64,000 nucleotides of DNA, taken from assembly GCF_009789575.1 (NCBI RefSeq), contig NZ_CP046908.1, forward strand, positions 1,550,001 to 1,614,000. The letters run 5' to 3'. Below the pieces are notes generated by a model. It was not told where the DNA came from, searched no databases, and worked only from the letters and a program-made list of their open reading frames with translations. Shown in pieces: positions 10,850 to 19,673 of the stretch; the first letter of the stretch is position 1, and every line of letters begins with the position of its first letter. This DNA is from Stappia indica (GTDB lineage Bacteria; Pseudomonadota; Alphaproteobacteria; Rhizobiales; Stappiaceae). A program made the position numbers and the translations under genes.

Positions 10850-11998
10850 ATGATCCGGCAGGAATGGACCGTCGGCCTGATGACCGGCACGGTGCTGGAC
10901 GGCAATATCGACGTGGCGCTGCTGCGCAGCGACGGCGAGACCATTGCCGAGTTCGGCCCCTGGACGCTTGCCCCCTACCCTTCCGACCTTCGCCCGCTGC
11001 TGGTCGAGACCCTCGCCCAAGCAGCCGACTGGGGCTTTTCCGGCGACGAGCCGGAGATCTTCGCCAGGGCCGAAGCCCGCATCACCGAAGCCCAGTCCGA
11101 GGCCGTCGCGACCTTCCTGGAGGATGTCGGCCTGCCGCGCTCGGATGTCGCCGCCGTCGGCTTCCACGGCCAGACGGTGCTGCACCGCGCGCCCGCGCCG
11201 CAGCGGGCCGGCCGGACGCGCCAGCTCGGCGACGGCGCGGCGATGGCCCGCCGGCTCGGCATCACCGTCGTCAACGATTTCCGCAGCGCCGACATGGCCG
11301 CCGGCGGCCAGGGCGCACCGCTCGCCGGCATCTATCACGCTGCGCTGCTGAAGCGCGCGGATGCCGGTCCGGAGACCGCGGTGCTGAACCTCGGCGGCGT
11401 TGCCAACATCACCTGGGTCGATGCCTCCGGCGTGCCGCACGCCTTCGACACCGGGCCGGCCAATGCCCCGCTCAACGACTGGATTGGCCGCAAGGGGCGC
11501 GGCAGCATGGACCGGGACGGCCGCCTCGCCGCCGCCGGCGCGGTCGACGAGGCTCGCCTCGCCCGCCTGCTCGAGCACCCCTATCTCGTCGCGCCCTACC
11601 CCAAGTCGCTCGACCGCAACGACTTCACCTCCGCCATGGCCGACGGCCTGTCGGATGAGGACGGCGCGGCGACGCTGACCGCCTTCACCGCCGGCGCCGT
11701 CGCCAAGGCGCTCGACCGGCTGCCCGCCCGCCCGCAGCGGCTGGTGCTGTGCGGCGGCGGCCGCCACAATCCGGTCATGCGCAACGAGATCGCGGCGCGC
11801 GCCGGGGTCGAGGTGCTGATGTCGGAGGATTTCGGTTGGCGGGGCGATGCGGTCGAGGCCGAGTGTTTCGCGCTGCTCGCCACCCGCACCTTGCGCGCCC
11901 TGCCGATCAGCTTTCCCACCACGACCGGCGTCGCGAGAGCCCAGGGCGGCGGGGTGATCCACGCAGCAACGGCGCAGGCAAAGGCAGGCAGCCCATGA
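10850..11998 (+). CDS. anmK: anhydro-N-acetylmuramic acid kinase
   Basis: 382 aa, the usual size. AnmK phosphorylates and hydrolyses 1,6-anhydro-MurNAc, released from murein by lytic transglycosylases, to MurNAc-6-P. The N-terminal phosphate loop reads [16 protein letters not shown], a variant of the more common MSGTSLDG. Also seen: [20 protein letters not shown], and [13 protein letters not shown], followed by [13 protein letters not shown] near 300. ATG at 10850 with GGGAG nine bases upstream. Its stop overlaps the next start by 4 nt (ATGA). The downstream genes include a lytic-transglycosylase-like DUF1402 protein, a sensible functional partner. Confidence 0.93.
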   Translation: MIRQEWTVGLMTGTVLDGNIDVALLRSDGETIAEFGPWTLAPYPSDLRPLLVETLAQAADWGFSGDEPEIFARAEARITEAQSEAVATFLEDVGLPRSDVAAVGFHGQTVLHRAPAPQRAGRTRQLGDGAAMARRLGITVVNDFRSADMAAGGQGAPLAGIYHAALLKRADAGPETAVLNLGGVANITWVDASGVPHAFDTGPANAPLNDWIGRKGRGSMDRDGRLAAAGAVDEARLARLLEHPYLVAPYPKSLDRNDFTSAMADGLSDEDGAATLTAFTAGAVAKALDRLPARPQRLVLCGGGRHNPVMRNEIAARAGVEVLMSEDFGWRGDAVEAECFALLATRTLRALPISFPTTTGVARAQGGGVIHAATAQAKAGSP

Positions 11999-12426
11999 CG
12001 CTGCGCCTTCCCGAAAGCCTGCGACGGCGCCAGCCCGACGATCCGCTCGGCGAGATCTTCCGCGAAGAGGCCGAGGCCGAGCGCATCGCGACGCTCGTGC
12101 GCCTCAACAAGGCTCTCGCAAGCTCGCTTCAGCGCCTGCAGGCGAGTGCGCGCCGGTTCCACGAGGCGGGCCCCGAGACACGCGAGGAGGCCCGCAGGCG
12201 CTGGCGCCGCCGCCATGCGGAAGCCTGCGAGGCGCTGTGGAACGTGCTGATCCAGCGCGAGATATGCGGCCTGCGCCTGCATGACGCCTTCCTGCGCGAA
12301 TTCGAAGTGCCCCGCTCGGTCCATCTGCTGATGGGGCCGGTGGCGACCGCCATCGACCCTCCGGATCCGCTGCCACCTGCCGAAGCCGCCCTTACCGCAA
12401 ACGACCGGATGCAGCCCCCCGCATGA
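11995..12426 (+). CDS. conserved small helical protein in the anmK operon
   Basis: 143 aa; begins [22 protein letters not shown], then Arg/Glu/Ala-rich amphipathic helices (about residues 18-75) likely to form a coiled coil, then [17 protein letters not shown] and [20 protein letters not shown], ending in a Pro/Ala-rich tail. No signal peptide. Start by 4-nt ATGA overlap with anmK. It resembles DUF6665-type proteins in layout, but I am not certain of the family. A cytosolic role tied to anmK is only inferred from the coupling. Confidence 0.65.
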   Translation: MTLRLPESLRRRQPDDPLGEIFREEAEAERIATLVRLNKALASSLQRLQASARRFHEAGPETREEARRRWRRRHAEACEALWNVLIQREICGLRLHDAFLREFEVPRSVHLLMGPVATAIDPPDPLPPAEAALTANDRMQPPA

Positions 12427-12593
12427 TCCCCTCTTTCCCCCTCGCCAAGCTCAGGTCGTGGACCCGGCGCAACACCTCGAGAAATGTTCGCCTGCGCGAA
12501 AGCAGGGGCATGCAACAAGCCTTCCCACGGATCGGCTCGCCGGTATATGGACAGGGTATCTCACACGCTCAGCGCCGGACAGCCGTGGCAACC

Positions 12594-13604
12594 ATGACCA
12601 GACTTCTTGCCCGCAGCCGGAAAACGGCTGTCAACGCGGCGCTCGCCACCCTGCTGCTCGCCTTCATGCCCGCGCCGGACGGGCCGGACGGCTTTCCCGC
12701 GCTGACCAGCGAGGCGAAGGCGGCGACCACCGTGCCGCCCGGCAACCGTCATGCCTCGCAGCCGCGCATCCCCTTCGCCTCGGCCCGCCGCACCGCGGCC
12801 GGGAACTCCGGCTACGACGCCAAGTTCGACCGCATCGTCGGTGTCCTGCGCCGCGACAGCCGCCTGATCCGCGACATCAAGCGTGTCGCCGGGCTCTACG
12901 GCATCGACCCGGTTCACATGCTGGGCGCCATCGTCGGCGAGCACACCTATAACTACGACAGCCTCGACAGCGCTCAGTCCTACTATGTCAAGGCGCTGAG
13001 CTATGCGGGCATCCGCATGGAATTCTCGCTCGGCGGGGAGCATGTCGAGGACTTCGTCAAGCGCCCGCAGTTCGAGCGCTGCAATGCCGGGCGCAAGGAC
13101 ACCAACACGCTCTGGAACTGCTATCAGCGGGTGTGGAACAGCACCTTCCGCGGCAAGCGCGTCGACGGCACCCGCTATCCCGAAAAGACCTTCAACGAGG
13201 CGTTTTTCCAGCCGCTTTTCGCCGGCCAGAGCTTCGGGCTGGGACAGTTGTCGCCGCTGACCGTGCTGATGATGAGCGACAAGGTCGCCAGGACCAGCGG
13301 ACTGGACAAGCTTTCGCCCGGCAACGAGCAGGAAATCTATCGCGCGGCGATGGATCCGGGCCGCTCGCTCCACTACATGGCCGCGATCCTGCGGGATGCC
13401 ATCGACGCCTACAAGGTGGTGGCGAATGTCGACATCTCGAAGAATCCGGGCCTGACCGCAACGCTCTACAATCTCGGCGATCCCTGGGCGCGTGCGTCCG
13501 ATTTCCGGCGCCGGCGGGCGGCGGGGACGCAGACCTGGCCGGTCGAAAACTACTATGGCTGGCTGGTCAACGACAAGATCGAGGTGTTGCGCGGCCTGCT
13601 GTAA
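12594..13604 (+). CDS. DUF1402 protein, predicted exported lytic-transglycosylase-like enzyme
   Basis: 336 aa from the ATG at 12594, which gives an export signal (basic MTRLLARSRK, then AALATLLLAFM). Longer forms from 12423 or upstream codons bury the signal. Family: DUF1402 of Hyphomicrobiales. Its segments follow an SLT/goose-lysozyme plan: YGIDPVHMLGAIVGEHTYN at 102-120 (candidate acid E116), SFGLGQLSPLTVL at 213-225 (GLMQ-like), MDPGRSLHYMAAILRDAI at 253-270, LTATLYNLGDPWARA at 287-301 (AAYNAGPG-like). A roughly 90-residue insert separates the first two motifs. Lytic activity is inference. Lies just downstream of anmK, which uses the anhydro-MurNAc such enzymes make. Confidence 0.8.
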   Translation: MTRLLARSRKTAVNAALATLLLAFMPAPDGPDGFPALTSEAKAATTVPPGNRHASQPRIPFASARRTAAGNSGYDAKFDRIVGVLRRDSRLIRDIKRVAGLYGIDPVHMLGAIVGEHTYNYDSLDSAQSYYVKALSYAGIRMEFSLGGEHVEDFVKRPQFERCNAGRKDTNTLWNCYQRVWNSTFRGKRVDGTRYPEKTFNEAFFQPLFAGQSFGLGQLSPLTVLMMSDKVARTSGLDKLSPGNEQEIYRAAMDPGRSLHYMAAILRDAIDAYKVVANVDISKNPGLTATLYNLGDPWARASDFRRRRAAGTQTWPVENYYGWLVNDKIEVLRGLL

Positions 13605-13653
13605 CCAGGCCGCGCCGAACGCCGGGCAGCGTCCTCGATCTGCGGGGCGGGCC

Positions 13654-13675
13654 GCCGCCGGTCACGCCCGGCGGC
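13654..13675. terminator. stem-loop between convergent genes
   Basis: GCCGCCGG-TCACGC-CCGGCGGC forms a perfect 8-bp GC stem between the DUF1402 stop (13604) and the MBL gene stop (13685). It has no U-tract on either side, so termination is likely rather than certain. Confidence 0.4.
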
Positions 13676-13684
13676 AGAGCACTC

Positions 13685-14344
13685 TCACCTCAGATACGGA
13701 TTGGTCCGCCGCTCATGGCCGATGGTCGAGGCCGGGCCGTGGCCGGGCAGGAAAGTGACGTCGTCGCCGAGCGGCAGCATCTTGTCGCGGATCGACGCGA
13801 TCAGCGTTTCGTGGTTGCCGCCCGGCAGGTCGGTGCGCCCGACCGAGCCCGCGAACAGCACGTCGCCCGAGATGGCGAAGCGCAATTCCGGATCGAAGAA
13901 CACCAGATGGCCCGGCGCATGGCCGGGGCAGTGCAGGATCTGGAAACTGCGGCCGGCCATGGTGAGGTCGTCGCCTTCCGACAGCCAGGTATCCGGTTCG
14001 ACCGAGCGCACGTCGCCGACGCCGAATTCGCGCGCCTGCTGCTCCACCCGCTCCAGCAGCGGCCGGTCGGCCTCATGCGGGCCGAGCACCGGCACGGACA
14101 GGCGTTCGGCCAGCTCGGCTGCTCCGCCCACGTGGTCGATATGGCCGTGGGTCAGGACGATCTTCTCGACCTTGACCCCATGCTCCTCCAGCGCACCCAG
14201 AATGCGGTCGACATCGCCGCCCGGATCGATCACCGCACCGGCCTTGGTTTCGCGGTCGAAGATGACGGAGCAGTTTTGCTGGAAAGCGGTGACCGGGATG
14301 ACGATGATCTGGATGGGGGGCTCCTGGCCCTGCTGTTCCGACAT
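13685..14344 (-). CDS. MBL-fold metallo-hydrolase (glyoxalase II-like, YcbL type)
   Basis: 219 aa. Zinc site THGHIDHVGG (HxHxDH) near residue 66, further His ligands in LHCPGHAPGHLVFF and the terminal GHGPASTIGHERRTNPYL, and the bridging Asp in FAISGDVLFAGSVGR. This single-domain form, without the glyoxalase II C-terminal domain, matches YcbL-like hydrolases of thioesters. The ATG at 14344 (MSEQQGQEPP) is preceded by CGGGAGCC. The substrate is not certain. Confidence 0.88.
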   Translation of the reverse strand: MSEQQGQEPPIQIIVIPVTAFQQNCSVIFDRETKAGAVIDPGGDVDRILGALEEHGVKVEKIVLTHGHIDHVGGAAELAERLSVPVLGPHEADRPLLERVEQQAREFGVGDVRSVEPDTWLSEGDDLTMAGRSFQILHCPGHAPGHLVFFDPELRFAISGDVLFAGSVGRTDLPGGNHETLIASIRDKMLPLGDDVTFLPGHGPASTIGHERRTNPYLR

Positions 14345-14906
14345 GACGGCTCCCGTCGACTGAATGGGATGGATGGGCCGGCGGCTGGGCTGCGGCGGCC
14401 TGGGTTGCGGTCGCTGCGACGCCTGCCCCCCTCTGCAGAGGGCCGTCGCAGGCACAGGCGCTCAGGTAACCCGCCGGCGGTCGGTCTGGCAACCACCGGG
14501 CGCGGAAATGACCGGCTGCGGGCACGGCACCTGTCATTTCGATCAGGGCAAATGCCGCGCTGCCCCTCCCCGCTTTCGGAAAAACCCGCCAGAGACACGG
14601 CCTGCAAGGGTTTTCCTTGCCCGGATGGCTTCCAAGACCGTATGATATACGCGCGGTTGGCAAGGCTGGGAGCGGTGCGCGGGTGTCGAAAGCGTGAGTT
14701 CGGGCGGTTCGGCAAGACACAAGTCATCGAAATTGGTCACGCTGCACGGTCGCAACTGGCTTCCTCTGGGTAAGTCGTGCGACGGAGTGTGGCTGACAGC
14801 CGCATGTGGAACCCGACGTGGCAAGGACTGAGAAGGCAGCCCTGCGTCGGACGATGAAGATCTGCGAGTCTGCCGGAGCAGCAGGCTCTTACAAGGTGAT
14901 GTGAAC
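14345..14906. other. 562-bp intergenic region: divergent promoters and long leader of the cold-shock gene
   Basis: Contains a strong cruciform: perfect palindrome CCCTCTGCAGAGGG at 14429-14442, nested inside TGCGACG (14415-14421)/CGTCGCA (14444-14450). The MBL gene promoter should lie on the left and that of the cold-shock gene on the right; the latter could have a leader of about 250 nt (14640-14906), as many cold-shock genes do. No small ORF or known riboswitch was recognised. Confidence 0.4.
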
Positions 14907-15734
14907 ATGGAAGACTGGCGTTCGGACAATCGTCGGCAGGGAAAGCGGCGCGGCGGTTCGAAGGACTATGGTGGGGACGCGGACGAATTCGGCGCTGGTT
15001 TCGACCACGGCAAGCGCAACAAGCCCGAACGGGGCGGACGGCGCGACAGTTTCGGCGAAGCCGGCTGGACCGCCCCGGAGCCGGGCTTCGTTCCGGAAGA
15101 GCCCTTTGCGTCCGGTGATCGCTTCGGTGGCGGTGGCGACCGCGGCCCGCGCGGCGGCGGCGACCGTTTCGGCGGTCCCCCGCGTGAAGGCGGCGGCGAC
15201 CGTTTCGGCGGCGGTGATCGTGGTCCGCGTGGCGGCGGTGACCGCTTCGGCGGCGGCGGCGATCGTGGTCCGCGCCCCGGTGGTGGCGACCGCTTCGGCG
15301 GCGGCGGCGATCGTGGCCCGCGCCCCGGTGGTGGCGACCGCTTCGGCGGTGGCGGCGATCGCTTCGGCGGCGGTGGCGACCGTGGCCCGCGCGGCGGCGG
15401 CGACCGCTTCGGCGCTCCGCGTGAGGGCGGTGACCGCTTCGGCGGCCCGCGCGAGGGCGGAGACCGCGGCCCGCGTCGCGGACCTCCGGTGGAGCGTGGC
15501 CCCCGTCAGACGGGTGTCGTGAAGTTCTTCAAGTCCGACAAGGGCTTCGGCTTCATCATGCCGGACAACGGCGATGCCGACGTCTTCGTGCACATCTCGG
15601 CGGTCGAGCGCTCCGGCCTCACCAGCCTGGACAGCGGCCAGCGCGTCTCGTTCGAGACCGAGCCGGACCGGCACGGCAAGGGCCCGAAGGCCGTCGAACT
15701 GAAGATCGAGGAAGGCGGCGACGAGGAGGCATAA
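14907..15734 (+). CDS. cold-shock domain protein with long Gly/Arg/Asp/Phe-rich N-terminal region
   Basis: 275 aa. Residues 1-70 are charged; about 70-200 are low-complexity repeats of [17 protein letters not shown] and GDRGPRPGG; the C-terminal 70 residues are one cold-shock (OB-fold) domain with [16 protein letters not shown] (RNP1 KGFGFI) and DVFVHIS (RNP2), ending in an acidic tail. Standard CspA is about 70 aa, so this is a single CSD fused to a disordered RGG-like arm, expected to bind single-stranded RNA or DNA. ATG at 14907 with AAGGTGAT eight bases before; a GTG two codons earlier is possible. Followed by a strong terminator. Confidence 0.88.
   Translation: MEDWRSDNRRQGKRRGGSKDYGGDADEFGAGFDHGKRNKPERGGRRDSFGEAGWTAPEPGFVPEEPFASGDRFGGGGDRGPRGGGDRFGGPPREGGGDRFGGGDRGPRGGGDRFGGGGDRGPRPGGGDRFGGGGDRGPRPGGGDRFGGGGDRFGGGGDRGPRGGGDRFGAPREGGDRFGGPREGGDRGPRRGPPVERGPRQTGVVKFFKSDKGFGFIMPDNGDADVFVHISAVERSGLTSLDSGQRVSFETEPDRHGKGPKAVELKIEEGGDEEA
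15113..15481 (+). repeat. imperfect coding repeats ([13 protein letters not shown] units) in the cold-shock gene
   Basis: Repeats of 24-48 bp built on GGCGGCGACCGCTTCGGC and related text, including two nearly identical adjacent blocks around 15240-15345. Such DNA is prone to slippage, so copy number likely varies between strains. Confidence 0.75.
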
Positions 15735-15805
15735 GCCGCCTTGCAAGTCCGCTCCTCGCCGGGTTGCCGCGCCTTTGGGCCTGCGGCACCCCTGCGAACA
15801 GAGAT

Positions 15806-15840
15806 GACGGCGGCCAGCGATGGCCGCCGTCTTTCGTTTC
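15806..15840 (+). terminator. Rho-independent terminator of the cold-shock gene
   Basis: GACGGCGGCC-agcgat-GGCCGCCGTC followed by TTTCGTTTC: 10-bp GC stem, short loop and T-rich tail, 71 bp after the stop codon. Confidence 0.85.
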
Positions 15841-15973
15841 TCCCCGCGGCACTGTCGCCCGGCCCGTTCGCGGGAACGGCCGGTACCGGTCCCCTCTTCA
15901 GCCGCGTTCACAGCCGAGCCTCAGCGACACCGGAAGACTTGCAAGGCGGGCGGCAAGCAGCCATAGACCGGAC

Positions 15974-16495
15974 ATGATCGACATTCGCCCCTTCACCCCC
16001 GCCGATATCGACGGAGCGCTCGCCGCCAACGAGGCCAGCCTGCCGGCCGTCAACAGTCTCACGCCGGACGAACTGCGCGCGCTCGCCGCCCAGAGCCGCC
16101 ATACGCTGGTTGCCGTGGGGCCTGACGGCGTCATCGGACTGATGGTCTGCCTCGACGAGACCGCCGACTACGACAGCCGCAACTTCGCCTGGCTGAAGGA
16201 AAATCTCGGCAGCTTTTCCTATGTGGACCGGATCGCCCTAGCGCCCGCCGCGCGCGGGTCCGGGACCGGAGAGCGGCTCTACCGCGAGCTGCTCGCCCTG
16301 CTCGCCGCCGATCCGGACAGGGTTGGCCTGCCGCTGGCCTGCGAGGTCAATACGCGGCCGGCCAATCCGGGCTCCCTGCGCTTCCACCAGCGGCTCGGCT
16401 TCGCGGAGATCGGCGCCAACGACCACGGCGACAAGGCGGTCGTCTACCTGGCCCGGGCGGTGATGCCTGCGGAACAGCAAGGAGTTTCAGCGTGA
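15974..16495 (+). CDS. GNAT-family N-acetyltransferase
   Basis: 173 aa. IRPFTPADIDGALAANEAS at the N-terminus and YVDRIALAPAARGSGTGERLYRELL (the acetyl-CoA pyrophosphate-binding loop, R/Q-x-x-G-x-G/A as RGSGTG) near residues 82-106, then EVNTRPANPGSLRFHQRLGF, the usual GNAT C-terminal arm. Acceptor unknown. ATG at 15974 without a strong ribosome site. The stop overlaps the GTG of rlmJ by 4 nt (GTGA), giving an operon. Confidence 0.87.
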   Translation: MIDIRPFTPADIDGALAANEASLPAVNSLTPDELRALAAQSRHTLVAVGPDGVIGLMVCLDETADYDSRNFAWLKENLGSFSYVDRIALAPAARGSGTGERLYRELLALLAADPDRVGLPLACEVNTRPANPGSLRFHQRLGFAEIGANDHGDKAVVYLARAVMPAEQQGVSA

Positions 16496-17343
16496 ACTAT
16501 CGGCACGCCTTTCATGCAGGCAATATCGGCGACGTGCTCAAGCACGCGGTCCTGGCCCGCATCCTCACCTATCTCAAGACCAAGGACACGCCGTTCCGGG
16601 TCATCGACACCCATGCCGGCCTCGGCCTCTACGACCTGACCAAGGGCGATGCCCAGCGCACCGGCGAGTGGAAGCAGGGCATCGCCCGCGTGCTGGAGAC
16701 CCCGCAGCCGCCCAAGGTGGCCGAGCTGCTGGCCCCCTGGCTCGACGTGGTGCGCGAGGTCAATGGCGGAAGCGGCAAGCTGACGCTCTATCCCGGCTCG
16801 CCGCTGCTCGCCCGCAAGCTGATGCGCGACCAGGACCGGCTGACCGCGACCGAGCTGCACCCGCTCGACGCGGCCAAGCTCGCCGAACTCTTTGCCGGCG
16901 ATTACCACACCAAGGTGATCGAGCTCGACGGCTGGCATGCGATCAAGAGTTTCGTCCCGCCGAAGGAAACGCGCGCCCTCGTCGTCGTCGATCCCCCCTT
17001 CGAGGAGCAGAACGAGTTCGAGCACCTCGCCTCCGGCCTCTACAAGGCCTGGCGCCGCTTCGGCACGGGCGTCTACATGGCCTGGTATCCGATCAAGGAC
17101 CGCAAGCTGGTCAAGCGCTTCTACGACGCCATGTCGGTGTCCGGCATCCCCCGGATCTCCGTCGCCGAGCACTTCGCCGGCCGCCCGGGCGCCGACAAGC
17201 CGATGGCCGGCAGCGGCCTGATCATGATCAACGCCCCGTGGGTGCTGCGCAGCGAGTTGCAGACGCTGCTGCCCTGGCTGACCGAAACCCTGCAGCAGGG
17301 GCGCGGCGCCGAGTGGAAGGTCTTCGACCTGACCGGAGAATAA
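16492..17343 (+). CDS. rlmJ: 23S rRNA (adenine(2030)-N6)-methyltransferase
   Basis: 283 aa, family length. The start MNYRHAFHAGNIGDVLKHAVL and the catalytic VVVDPPFEEQNEF (DPPF motif of N6-adenine methyltransferases) are diagnostic of RlmJ, which methylates A2030 of 23S rRNA with SAM. DTHAGLGLYDL is the SAM-binding segment. GTG start overlapping the acetyltransferase stop. Confidence 0.95.
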   Translation: MNYRHAFHAGNIGDVLKHAVLARILTYLKTKDTPFRVIDTHAGLGLYDLTKGDAQRTGEWKQGIARVLETPQPPKVAELLAPWLDVVREVNGGSGKLTLYPGSPLLARKLMRDQDRLTATELHPLDAAKLAELFAGDYHTKVIELDGWHAIKSFVPPKETRALVVVDPPFEEQNEFEHLASGLYKAWRRFGTGVYMAWYPIKDRKLVKRFYDAMSVSGIPRISVAEHFAGRPGADKPMAGSGLIMINAPWVLRSELQTLLPWLTETLQQGRGAEWKVFDLTGE

Positions 17344-17450
17344 GCGCGGGGCGTGCGCATGAAGCCTCCCGGTCATGCGCACGCTTGACCGGGACAGCCC
17401 GCTGACGCATCGTCCACGGGTCCAGATCTGGCCGCCGAGGAGACCCCCGC

Positions 17451-17897
17451 ATGACCGATTTTGCCCGCCCGCTTCTGCGCAGCCTGTCCGGCGCCGTTCT
17501 GGCCGTCGCGCTGGCCCTGCCGGCGGCCGCCGGCGAGCGGCCCTATTTCTCCTGGAACGGCGAGCCGCGCGTGCCCGACTGCGAGGCCATGTCCGTGCAG
17601 GGCGCTGTCATGGGCCATATCGCCGGCGCCGACCCGGTCTATAGCGGAGGCGTCAAGATCCGCGAGATGCACCGCATCACCGAGACCGCCTACAAGGTGA
17701 ACCAGCCGAGCCCCTATGCCCGCCGCTACTGCGAGGCGCGGGCGCAGATGAGCGACGGCCGCGAGCGGCGCGTCTATTACGCGATCATGGAGCATAGCGG
17801 CTTCGTCGGCGTCTCCTGGAACCTCCAGGCCTGCGTCGCCGGCGTCGACCCCTGGCGGGTCTATGACGCGAACTGCCGGACGGTTCGCCCCTACTGA
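17451..17897 (+). CDS. exported protein of unknown function
   Basis: 148 aa with a signal peptide (MTDFARPLLRSLSGAVLAVALALPAAAGE). The mature part has four cysteines (PDCEAM, RRYCEA, LQACVA, ANCRTV), suggesting two periplasmic disulfides, and Tyr/Trp-rich sequence. First of three consecutive exported proteins (followed by RNase T2 and a DUF1176-like protein). ATG preceded by GAGGAGACCCCC. Conserved-looking but no domain recognised. Confidence 0.7.
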   Translation: MTDFARPLLRSLSGAVLAVALALPAAAGERPYFSWNGEPRVPDCEAMSVQGAVMGHIAGADPVYSGGVKIREMHRITETAYKVNQPSPYARRYCEARAQMSDGRERRVYYAIMEHSGFVGVSWNLQACVAGVDPWRVYDANCRTVRPY

Positions 17898-17923
17898 GCA
17901 GCCCTCAACACGGCAGGACCGGC

Positions 17924-18616
17924 ATGATGCGGCAGACCGCCCGTTCGCTGCTCCGGCAGTGCATGGCCTGCGTGAGGACGGCAGTGCTTGCGATAGCGGC
18001 GTTTGCCCTCCCCGGCGCCGCGCCTGGCAGGGCGGGCGAGGCGGGCCGCTTCGACTACTACGTGCTGTCGCTGTCCTGGTCCCCGTCCTATTGCGCCCGC
18101 GCCGGACGCTCTGCCGATCCGATGCAGTGCCGCGCCGTGCGTCCCTTCCGCTTCGTCCTGCACGGGCTGTGGCCGCAATACGAGCGCGGCTATCCGGAGT
18201 TCTGCGGGACCGCCCAGGGCCGCGACCTCTCCCGCCGCACCGTCGACGGCATGCTCGACATCATGCCGAGCCGGGGGCTCGTCCGGCATCAGTGGCGCAA
18301 GCATGGCAGCTGCAGCGGGCTGAGCCCGGAGGCCTATTTCGATCTCTCCCGCAAGGCGCTGCAGAAGCTGCGGATCCCGGCTGCCTTCGATAGCCTGGAG
18401 GCCGGCGGCCGTGTTGCGCCGGACGCGGTGGAGACCGCCTTCCGCCTCGCCAATCCGGGCCTGCGCGACAATGCCATCGCCGTCACCTGCGAGGCCGGAC
18501 GGCTGAGCGAGGTGCGTGTATGCTTCACGCGAGACCTCCAGTTCCGCTCCTGCCGCTGGGTCGACCGGCGCGGCTGCACGCAAAGGCAGATCAATGTCCC
18601 CGCACCCGGCCGCTGA
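17924..18616 (+). CDS. ribonuclease T2 family protein
   Basis: 230 aa with an N-terminal signal (hydrophobic LAIAAFALPGAAPGRAGEA). Both catalytic boxes are intact: CAS1 FVLHGLWPQ near residue 76 and CAS2 HQWRKHGSCSG near 122. Several cysteines suit periplasmic folding. RNase T2 cleaves RNA through 2',3'-cyclic phosphates; here probably periplasmic nutrient scavenging. The C-terminus overlaps the next gene by 23 nt. Confidence 0.92.
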   Translation: MMRQTARSLLRQCMACVRTAVLAIAAFALPGAAPGRAGEAGRFDYYVLSLSWSPSYCARAGRSADPMQCRAVRPFRFVLHGLWPQYERGYPEFCGTAQGRDLSRRTVDGMLDIMPSRGLVRHQWRKHGSCSGLSPEAYFDLSRKALQKLRIPAAFDSLEAGGRVAPDAVETAFRLANPGLRDNAIAVTCEAGRLSEVRVCFTRDLQFRSCRWVDRRGCTQRQINVPAPGR

Positions 18617-19661
18617 ACGACGCAAGCCGCCCGCCCGCCTTTCCGCCCTGGCAACGGCCGCCGCCGTCTGTATGCTGGCAGTGCTTTCCTCCGCTCCCGC
18701 CGGCGCCGAGCCCTTCGGCGACTGGCAGCTGGACTGCGCAACGCGCGAGGCCTGCCGGCTGGCGACGCAAGGGCGCGAGGAACTGACCGGCGAGCCGCTC
18801 TTCGCCCTCGCCCTGTCGCCGAGCGGCGAGGCACTGGCGCTGGAACTTGCCGTCGGTGGCCCGCGCCCGGACGACAACCGCGCCATGCAATGGGAGGTCG
18901 ACGGCAACCTCGTCCATGTGCTGCGGCCCGGCGAGTTCGCTCTCCATGGCGACGCCCGCCGTTTCTTCGTCACCGATGCCGGGGCCGGGCGCAAGCTGCT
19001 GGACGCGCTGCGCGGCGGCACTCGCCTGCGCATCTCCTACCTCGATGCCGTCGCCGAGGCGCATGACGCGGTCTTCTCGCTGGACGGGTTGACGGCCGGG
19101 CTGGAGGCGATGGCCGGACAGCTGAAACTGCCCGCCGCGCCGAAAGTCGCCGCACCCGCGCTTCCCGTTGTTGCCGCCCCCTCTCGCAGCGAGGCGGTCG
19201 CCGCGCTCGGCATTCCCTACGCGGTGCTGGAGCGCCATGCCCGCAGCAGCGACTGCGAGGCAACCGACAGCGATGCCTTTCGCAACGTCGGCATTCCCAT
19301 CGGCGCATTGGGGCAGACCGCGGTGCTCTACGCCATTCCCTGCACGGTGTCGGGCAAGACGGTGACCTATCGCCTCTACATGCGCGACACCGGCGAGATC
19401 GGCGGCATCGAGACGCTGTATTTCGCCCTGCATGATCCGCGCTTCGGCTGGACCGGCACCGACCTGCTGTCGAATGTCCGCTTCGACCACGCCGCCGGTG
19501 TGCTGGCGGCCGAATATGTCGGCCCGGGCGACCGCGTGTGCGGCTATCGTGCCAGCTGGATCTGGCAGGACCATGCCTTCAGGATGGAACAGTTCGAGGG
19601 TCCGGACGATTGCCGCGACGCCTCCAGGCCGGGGAGCTGGGCGCGCCAGCATCCCCGCTGA
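18594..19661 (+). CDS. exported DUF1176-like protein
   Basis: 355 aa. Signal peptide (LSALATAAAVCMLAVLSSAPAGA) then FGDWQLDCATREACRL. The ending CGYRASWIWQDHAFRMEQFEGPDDCRD is what I know from DUF1176 proteins (GTWVWDG.FRL...ECRG), so the family call is likely. Start ATG at 18594 with AAAGG upstream lies inside the RNase T2 gene end, giving coupling. Role unknown; periplasmic by signal. Confidence 0.7.
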   Translation: MSPHPAAERRKPPARLSALATAAAVCMLAVLSSAPAGAEPFGDWQLDCATREACRLATQGREELTGEPLFALALSPSGEALALELAVGGPRPDDNRAMQWEVDGNLVHVLRPGEFALHGDARRFFVTDAGAGRKLLDALRGGTRLRISYLDAVAEAHDAVFSLDGLTAGLEAMAGQLKLPAAPKVAAPALPVVAAPSRSEAVAALGIPYAVLERHARSSDCEATDSDAFRNVGIPIGALGQTAVLYAIPCTVSGKTVTYRLYMRDTGEIGGIETLYFALHDPRFGWTGTDLLSNVRFDHAAGVLAAEYVGPGDRVCGYRASWIWQDHAFRMEQFEGPDDCRDASRPGSWARQHPR

Positions 19662-19673
19662 CGCGAAAACGCC

